64,000 nt of DNA from Atriophallophorus winterbourni (lineage: Eukaryota > Platyhelminthes > Trematoda > Plagiorchiida > Microphallidae), in contig JACCGJ010023827.1 of assembly GCA_013407085.1 (NCBI GenBank), positions 1 through 64,000 on the forward strand, read 5' to 3'. Below, in pieces: positions 57,601-64,000 of the stretch. The notes below the pieces were generated by a model that made no database searches, was not told where the DNA came from, and was given only the letters and a program-made list of their open reading frames with translations. Position 1 is the stretch's first letter. Every line of letters begins with the position of its first letter. Made by a program: the position numbers and the translations under genes.

Positions 57601-60600
57601 ACTCACACAACAACCGGTTTCTTGCTATTTGCACTCATCAGGTATGGGTAGTAGGATCAGGATCCACATGCGCTTTAAGCAGTGGAAGAATAGTAAACAA
57701 GTTGCGCTTGTATGCCACTGTTGGATAAGGGTTGGTCGTACAAAACATACGGAGATAATTTATAAAACTTTTCTTCTTGCAAAATGCAATATTTATCGCA
57801 TCAAACTTGTATCTTGTAACCAACTATTCATAACGATTCTTGCTGAAATCTCTCAAACGTTGAAAGGTTCTTTATGTCTAGATTCTGTTTCAAAGTTTTC
57901 TTGCCACCTCCCAACAGTGAAATTTACTTTTTATGACAAACTTAATCATCCAGAAGTCGAATCATATCTATAAGACCATCGCCACAAATGCGAAAATTTA
58001 AATTCTGGAAAATATGCGATCCAGTAATATCTTATGCTTTGGAATAGCTAAGTGAACGAAACACTTATCAGTTTTCCAAAATCGTTGAAAATTGCGGTTT
58101 AAGCAATCAACAGTGTCTGTACGAGCCAGAAAAGAAGACAAAAGCTCAAGAATTCTAATATCAATCTTAGCCATTTAATTCTGCGACCTTGAAAATAATT
58201 TGATGTCGCCCTGTCCGAAGTTAAAGATAAAAGTCAACTATTTGGTTTCCTACGACGGAAGAATTTATCTAACCTCTACCTGTCGATAGAGGCACAACTT
58301 TAGCATAAGTGATATAAGATTATTTGTCATCATGTTCCGTAAGTCACCTAAGCCTATTCAGACTAGGTAATTAGCGCATAAGCGGTACGCCCTGACTAAC
58401 GGCAGGAAGCTAACTGTGCGAAATTTTGTGGCGAGTGAATTTCCATGGAGATTGACTGTTCGACTGATTCTTACAGGAAATCGCGCATTTTTATCCGTTA
58501 CATAAAATATAGTAACCCACCAAAACATTCGAATTAAACTTAGCATTTTACTGGCTGGGTAATCTCGAAATGGTCACAGGAAACTGTAATATCTGATTTA
58601 TATAAAATGGCTCAACATCTTTCAGAAAATCCATTATATATTTTTTATTTAAAAAATCTGATCTGGTTCTTCTAAAATATCCAATACGGACACAGCTGTT
58701 TGAACGTGTTGAACTTGTCAGTAACAAAGTAATGTGTTGCTCACATTCCCACCACCGGTTTCTGGTTGATTACCGTCATCAGGTGAAGACAGTATGATCA
58801 GGTTCAGTGAGACTTGAAACAGTGGAAACGTGGTATAAATTTGTTTTTCAGTAACAAGTTTTTAATTTCCAAATAAAATATTTTGGTTGTTTTTCTATTT
58901 TAGTAATGTTAATACGTAGAAAATTAAGTAAGTGAAATCAATTATTTTACATTCTGACAACAAAATTTAATGTTTGGGCATTCATAACAATGAAATTATT
59001 GAAGTTAAATTTAAACATCTGCTGTGCACTGCTCGAATGTTCAGTGGCTAGTGGATTGATATATACACAAAGAAGATAAATCACGTAAGGTTTTCAATGT
59101 TCACTTTGTATGCAGGACTCACCCCTCAACGGAAACCTTTGCCAACATTTTGATTCGCACAGTCAGCTCGTGTTTCAAAGATCCTTCTACTCTAATTGGG
59201 ATTCCGGTGCCACTGGAATTCAGAGGGAGTCGAGTATATGTCAGCGAAGTATACTTGTTTCATTATTTCACCTTATCATAGCAAGGTTTGAAAAGCCCTC
59301 AGTATACTGATGAGATTGGTAATTTGATTTAGAACTTCATAAATAATTGGCAACATAATTAGCAACATTACAATGAGTTTAAATGATTTGCAAGTAGTTA
59401 GCTTAATCCATCGATTGGAATATGTTTGGGACAGATCGTGTATTCATAATGCAAGGAAATTTGAGTGCAATCGGTTAGAGTAGTTTTTGGGCAACGTTTC
59501 ACTTCTGACACAGAATAATTATCAATAATTAGCTTAATGTTTGAAAAGCTGGTAATGACAAACCCCATGAGAAATTTTGATGAATATTTATATTTTAATC
59601 ACAGTTTAAATCATAGACTTTAAATTTGCGATATGAAAATTGAACAGAAAACTATTTTGTATATGGTGGTCAGCATGAGTGCGACCTGGAAACTTTGTTT
59701 TCCGAACGCTAGTTTAAAAATTTGGACGAACGGTATTACAAACATCAAGTTTGTGTCAACGAGCATAATGTATATAGAAGAGATTCAGTGAACCAATAAA
59801 TGAGCGAAAAATAAAAGTGCTCTAGAAAGTGAAGAATGAAAATTAATAAAAGCACATTAGTAGCAACGCCAGTGTGACGGAAAGTATTGTGTTGTCGTAT
59901 AAAATCTGAAACCTTCAGGGTTCAAGGCCACCAACGGAATATATTTGGACTACAATCGAATAGGCAGATACAACTTAAAAATAAAATTCATTTTATATGC
60001 GATATGAATTTCGTATAGGGGAACGTCTTTACGTCAACGTGCACAATGCAATGAGCGATTTAATTTACGAAATTTCGCTTTTTAGTATTACTTCGCGCTC
60101 ATAATGGGTTTTTGCATCGACTGTAGACACAATATTCGCCAAAACTGGAACATGCAACTCACGTAATGACTGTGCTATTTACGCTAAAGTTCGCCAACTG
60201 GACTGTTAACTGATGTCCGATAACCTGCCATTTAATGGAGCATTCCGTAGTTTGACCAGGAGCTAATGGATTGGCCAAGTTACAGATAGCGGCTTCAGGA
60301 GAAATACGGTTTCCGGGATTATCCTCAATAGAAAAATAAGGGAATATTTTAATTAAAATTATTCCATATTTCAGTTTTGCTTTAGCAGAAAACCAAGAAA
60401 ATAACATTTGAAAATGCAAATTCAAACTCAGTTGTTATATAAACCGTCTTTTAGATGGAACTCATTTCAGGCGAATGGGATTAATAATTATCGTTAAAGA
60501 GACGTTCTGTGAAGCGATATGATATAGTTTGATATGGTATTCGATTGAAATTGACATTGCAATAGATAAAAATTTCGTGGATGGGGATTATCGGTGATTG

Positions 60601-63206
60601 AAACAATATCTTTTGATTTCAAATATAAATTGCTTCTTAAAATTTAATTGAAAAGAAACTACAATATTCTAATTTAGTTAGAGTACCATTGACAACAAAA
60701 TTTAGCAAACTCACTGAATTGTTTAATTCAAGTAAGTTTGAAGGATAAAGGGAAACGAAGTTCAAGCCATAGACCGGATCTCGCCCAACATTTACGACGC
60801 GAGCGCGGATAGATATTGCCTGATTCGTATCGTCTCCGACATAAACAACAGGTCCGAATTTGTCTCTTTCAAAGTAAAGAAGGAATGTGTTTAATCTGAA
60901 AAAACGTATCTGATTGAAAGACCTAAGTTAACAGAACAACATAATCCCTGTTGCCTTTTTGCTTAAAAGTGAATGAAGCCGCCAGCCGTAAACTTTGGTC
61001 TTTGAATTTAAAGTTTGTAATCTCGATATCAATCATTTGGAAAACCGACGAAGATCTAATGATGAAACATCATATAAGTTCTTAAGTATAACACCAATTA
61101 CACCTAAGGAATTGTGTTGTTTCTGCATTACGAATTGAGCTAGGTACCAGCGTACATGAAGAAATAGGGTCGATTTTTACAACGGCGGCTACTTTTGATT
61201 TGCGAACAATATGGATTTTGTATACTCGTCTATAGTAAGCTGCGTGCAATCATCGAAATAACAGAATGAGCAAGTTAAAATAAATCGAATTTTAAAGAAA
61301 TGTTAGAGATTTAAATAGCGTTGAAATCATGAAAACTAACCTGGAGACTGTAACATCGTATTCCACTCGGATATTTCCACAGCAAACTTTGTCAACACAC
61401 TGATTATCAAACGGCAGCTAAAACCAAAAAGAGCACAAACGCGAGTCGTCAGTTCCATTCATTAATTTTTAAAATGAAATCCACGACAATGCTGACCATT
61501 TTAAATCGAAAGGGTAAAAGAGTTTTTCGTGTTTTAAATCACGAAAAACCAACGTAAACGCGATTCAGCATAAGGTGAGTAAAAATGAGGCTCATTTGAA
61601 TTAACAAGATCAGAAAAGTCAAATTATTAGCTACGTTACTGTACTGTCCCTATATTCAAGATTCATGCTTTGCTGTAGCATAATGCAAGTTTTACGTATA
61701 AAGTATTATTAAGTCTCAAGTTTCTACGCAGGCGCTTCCTGGAAAGAAGTAAACATAATTTCGGGTGGAAAAATATTAATAAAAAATGCAGGTTCAAGTG
61801 AATGGTGTTTTAAGCGTTTGAGCATATGGAGATAACTTTTAGATGTGAAAGATATATTGAAACTAATTTGATTGTCGATTAAGTTAGCTAGTTGTTTCAT
61901 CGGTGCAGTGATTTAAAATACAATGAAGCTTTACGTATCAGTGAGCACAAAACACACCTCTATCAGTTGATTATTCTGACGTGGGTCAGCAATTGGGAAT
62001 TTGTTTAAATCCGACGCGCCCGGACCAGGCCTTGGAAATTCCGCGAGCCATCGAACACCTATTGAGAGCGGTTTTGTGCGGTCCACAATATTGATATCCT
62101 TCACAAATTGAAGATATATCATTTTAAACCTTTCTTAGAATGCTTACATGATAATTACATGCATAAGGTATAATGTATGATTACATATTCAACAATATGA
62201 AATGAAAATTAGATTTGATTGAGAACTAGAATAACAAATTACACATCACAGGTTGTTCAGAATTCGCAAATGCAAGATTGATATTCGGAAGTATGAAATC
62301 GTTGATAAAAATTTAATCTAAGCTAACCTGTGCTTCTGGCGTAAAAAAAGGTCAGTGCATATTTCACTTTTTAAGTTATGGAAACATGAAAATACCTGTT
62401 CTGTAAGTATTAACACAAAACCAATTAGCCAGGAGAAATCTCGCTATTTCATGAGCAAACCAAGGCAGTTGATGTAATTTAGTAAGAAATAACAACAATA
62501 TTTATTGTGTATGTACGGTCTATCATCACACAGCTTGATAAACAAAGTATTAAAAAAATGTTGTTTTGCATGAACATCACTCGGACTTAATGACATTCCG
62601 GTTACATTAACTTACATTACCTGGAGAACGAATTTAAATCCGTTGGTCCATGATTGTTTGAAATTCTCTTAATTGAATGCATTAAAGGAAAAGACGATGT
62701 GGTGAAAATATTAATCAACATAACTACCAACAAATAGATAGTTTGTTGTTAGTATACAGGTATGAAACAATAATATTCTGTAAAAATATCTTACTCTGAA
62801 CAACAGTCGCAAGTTTTTGGCATTTCGCAACTGTTCCTGGGTTGGCTTGTATTTGCCATCAGTTGATAGAGTCTCTTGACATGTTGCTTGCACCTCAACT
62901 GGTTTAAACCCACCTGGGCTACTTAGCCCTAACGAATTCAAAGAATCGTTAAATTGAAAGTATTTTCCAGCCTCTAATCCATATTCATCGAGACTTTTCT
63001 CGCCCAAAAAGCTGACTGGAGCAATTGATAATTCTTTGAATATTTCAGATGACACATTGGAACTCGACGCACCCGGACAGGAATTAATGTCGAACGCGTT
63101 ATTTCGCATTTTCTCTGGTGAATCTATGCTTTCAAGCCATTGCTTGTTCGGATCAAACTTCAACAGCATGGAGACTTTGTCCCGTTTGGTGTGATCGCAT
63201 GCGTAT
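47406..63206 (-). CDS. Integrin alpha subunit, 3' part of gene (13 exons; beta-propeller outside window)
   Basis: Exons, 5' to 3' on the minus strand: 62795-63206, 61958-62098, 61341-61417, 60715-60895, 60163-60323, 59123-59212, 56445-56553, 56148-56369, 52969-53148, 52372-52494, 51283-51387, 48546-48674, 47406-47633. All borders are GT-AG and all phases join; about 718 residues in total. Family landmarks: LPFDNQCVDKVCCGNIRVEY (thigh), VVYVGDDTNQAISIRARVVN (equivalent to the IYIGDDN block), ICNLANPLAPGQTTEC, IIIDWPYEIAG with KYLLYLLEV (calf), CDLGKLSY with FSARLWDNTL (calf-2), one transmembrane helix, and AGFFKRKRFVRRPRK. Integrin alpha chains pair with beta subunits at the plasma membrane to bind matrix. 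The first visible exon (YACDHTKRDK...) is divergent; the propeller and signal peptide must lie to the right. No furin-type cleavage site was examined in detail. Partial only because the window ends. Confidence 0.96.
48710..51282. other. Integrin intron between exons 11 and 12
   Basis: AT-rich, no coding content recognised apart from the repeat fragment near 49030-49095. Open frames at 49706-49958 and 50912-51160 have no resemblance and lack compatible splice context. Confidence 0.5.
49030..49095 (+). repeat. CTGACGA...GAAAC repeat family, copy 2 (degenerate)
   Basis: TTGACGAAACTTCTATCAGA with the following GCGTTATCTAAAACTG parallels 11293-11340. The hairpin is kept but the GAAAC box is lost. 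Confidence 0.45.
51283..52494 (-). CDS. Integrin alpha calf-2 exons 10 and 11
   Basis: Exon 52372-52494 carries SCYNGQLRCLPITCDLGKLS and FSARLWDNTLRQ, the Cys-x-Ile-x-Cys ... RLW block close to the membrane in all integrin alpha chains. Exon 51283-51387 (35 aa) reads DFKEIFQTKLQLTATWRADV and onward to the donor. Both are phase 0, as are the neighbouring exons. Confidence 0.92.
51597..51623 (+). repeat. Short GAA microsatellite
   Basis: About eight GAA/AGA units in an integrin intron. Confidence 0.85.
53149..56147. other. Integrin intron between exons 8 and 9
   Basis: About 3 kb of AT-rich intron. The only structured item seen is hammerhead-like motif B at 55261-55325. Confidence 0.6.
55250..55325 (+). 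ncRNA. Hammerhead-like motif B
   Basis: CTGAGGA (55282-55288), stem-loop TGGC-AAACA-GCCA, then GAAACTGGT (55302-55310). It aligns with motif A over about 50 bp (GTCTCCA, GGCAAACAGCCA, GTAGTG). The fixed core bases are kept (position 7 is free), but ACCGGT has become ACTGGT. Located in an integrin intron, antisense to that gene. Confidence 0.5.
56148..60895 (-). CDS. Integrin alpha exons 4 to 8 (thigh and calf)
   Basis: Exons 60715-60895, 60163-60323, 59123-59212, 56445-56553 and 56148-56369. Two splice junctions split codons (Thr between exons 5 and 6, Gly between 6 and 7) and both restore sensible residues, which supports the model. Potential N-glycosylation sites such as NFS, NST, NVT, NET and NSS are frequent, fitting an ectodomain. 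Confidence 0.92.
57410..57451 (+). repeat. Small tandem duplication of 20 bp
   Basis: TACTACCCGGTTGCCTACA occurs twice in succession; a local slippage event within an integrin intron. Confidence 0.7.
57595..57660 (-). ncRNA. Hammerhead-like motif D
   Basis: Minus strand: CTGATGA (plus 57636-57642), stem-loop GTGC-AAATA-GCA, GAAACCGGTT. The core is intact, with self-complementary ACCGGT as stem III and U as the cleavage-site base. It shares flanks with motif E at 31.4 kb. It lies in an integrin intron in the sense orientation of that gene. Confidence 0.65.
58735..58800 (-). ncRNA. Hammerhead-like motif C
   Basis: Minus strand: CTGATGA (plus 58776-58782), stem-loop CGGT-AATCA-ACC, GAAACCGGTG. 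It belongs with motifs A and B (GTCTYCAC before the core). The base after ACCGGT is G, which is disfavoured at a hammerhead cleavage site, so this copy is probably not active. It lies in the same integrin intron as motif D. Confidence 0.6.
59408..59514 (-). repeat. CTGACGA...GAAAC repeat family, copy 3 (5'-truncated)
   Basis: The reverse complement matches 11312-11416 over about 100 bp (CAGAAGTGAAACGTT, CCGATTGCA, TGCATTATGAATAC, CAAACATATTCCAAT). The copy starts inside the hairpin, so the CTGACGA element is missing. It sits in an integrin intron. Confidence 0.8.
61341..62098 (-). CDS. Integrin alpha exons 2 and 3 (thigh)
   Basis: Exon 61958-62098 (47 aa, starts DINIVDRTKPLSIGVRW) and exon 61341-61417 with the conserved cysteines of LPFDNQCVDKVCC. 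The acceptor of exon 2 (TGTGAAG at 62099-62105) was chosen because it keeps phase 0 after exon 1; a pyrimidine tract is present but weak. Confidence 0.85.
62621..62665 (-). CDS. Candidate 45-nt integrin exon
   Basis: Minus strand: an AAGAG acceptor, 15 in-frame codons (NFKQSWTNGFKFVLQ), then CAG/GTAATG. Phase 0 at both ends, so it can be included or skipped between exon 62795-63206 and exon 61958-62098 without breaking the frame. No family conservation could be checked. Confidence 0.4.
62795..63206 (-). CDS. Integrin alpha exon 1 of the window (divergent region)
   Basis: 412 bp, acceptor TTGTAG, donor AGA/GTAAGA. The 137 codons include YACDHTKRDKV, NAFDINSCPGASSS and QATCQETL. No FG-GAP propeller repeat is recognisable, so it probably belongs to the end of the propeller or the start of the thigh, with lineage-specific sequence. 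It joins the next exon in phase. Confidence 0.8.
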
Positions 63207-64000
63207 CTACAACAAATAAACAAATTAGCCGTGTGGTGTAACGTTTTTTACACCGAGAACATATGTTTCGCAAATACAAATTGGTAAGATAGCTGGTCAA
63301 CAGCTGTAGCCTTCTGTGATAGTCGAGATAAACATTCGTTATGAAGCAGCCTTCTTTAACAAATCAATAAAAACGCTGGTCCTTAATTAGTTTTGGTTTG
63401 TTTTTGAACGCGGATTAATGAAATGGCCATGCTTGTGGTTTCAAGAGTGAATGTAGTTATTTTCACACAAGCAACTTGAGGGCGGTCAAATATAGTAATT
63501 TAGACATATACGTTGTTTGTCATTAAAACATTGCGTCTGTAGCGTTAACAGACCAATATGACAAGTAAAGGGAGTAAAACATTTCTGATCTATCCCAAAC
63601 GAGCAGTTGACCTATTACTGATCCATTTTCATCCGATTTTGGCAGTGTTGCAGTCTTACGACTAAATGTTCAAGCGATTTCAGACGGAAGATAAAATTAT
63701 TAGGACTCACAATTTTCCCCTATTTTAATATATCCGTTATATACATTGGTAAATGTATTAACTGTCACAATTGACTAAAATTATTATTGTTGGAGCAAGA
63801 TATTTTTCGAGATTGTGGCTGGGCTAAAGCTAAACTTGCTTGTTGTTGGCCTTCTTAGGTCGATTTCAAGCCTGGATGTATATCACAATCGCATGATTTT
63901 TTCATGTTCCACAGCTTTTCGAATGAATAAATAGTCCAATTCCGAAAGAATCGTTGTATACTGCAGTTGTATACTCCTGGCGCGATCTGCGTTCAGTAGC
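63207..64000. other. Integrin intron reaching the window edge
   Basis: No further exon was found; the propeller-coding exons must lie beyond 64000. Confidence 0.5.

Overview
The window looks like AT-rich nuclear DNA of a flatworm, most likely a digenean trematode. Three things point there: LTR retrotransposons of the CsRn1 type (a clade first described in Clonorchis) with the unusual Cys-His-Cys-Cys gag box, several CR1-like and RTE-like LINE relics plus a Penelope-like element, and very short introns (26, 30 and 33 nt) in an F-box gene, a habit known from schistosomes. Low GC by eye favours a schistosomatid, but the species cannot be fixed from the sequence alone.

Three cellular genes are supported. 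(1) 2794-3624 (+): a 276-aa protein whose last 95 residues form a two-helix membrane module resembling the CD225/dispanin fold. (2) 39095-41048 (+): the F-box and Sec7 exons of an FBXO8 orthologue; five exons join with consistent phases, and the 5' end of the gene is not identified. (3) 47406-63206 (-): the 3' part of an integrin alpha gene. Thirteen exons (plus one candidate 45-nt exon) encode about 718 residues of thigh/calf region, one transmembrane helix and a basic cytoplasmic tail opening with the GFFKR signature. The beta-propeller exons lie beyond the right edge.

Between these genes the window is mostly transposon graveyard. 1.3-2.3 kb: RTE-like LINE tail. 6.8-8.3 kb: long inverted repeat with a TA-rich centre. 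9.0-10.9 kb: Penelope-like element with GIY-YIG endonuclease. 14.4-21.7 kb: CR1-like LINE split by a 4667-bp CsRn1-like element with 269-bp LTRs and an AAGT target duplication. 22.2-25.2 kb: second, better preserved CsRn1-like element, 5'-truncated. 25.2-26.6 kb: pol relic of a different Ty3/gypsy lineage. 28.1-29.3 kb: CR1-like relic. 32.2-37.2 kb: complete but decayed 4963-bp gypsy element (AATAT duplication) that itself received three retroposons. 41.8-44.4 kb: two CR1-like LINEs, apparently nested in opposite orientations.

The most interesting unexplained signal is a set of short structured motifs with a hammerhead-ribozyme-like core (CTGANGA, stem II, GAAAC, then a self-complementary ACCGGT). 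One sits next to the Penelope-like element and others are scattered in integrin introns and at 31.4 kb. Two short retroposon families with clear target-site duplications (562/341 bp and about 229 bp) also appear and were not recognised. All exon boundaries and repeat ends were read by eye; no alignment or search was run.
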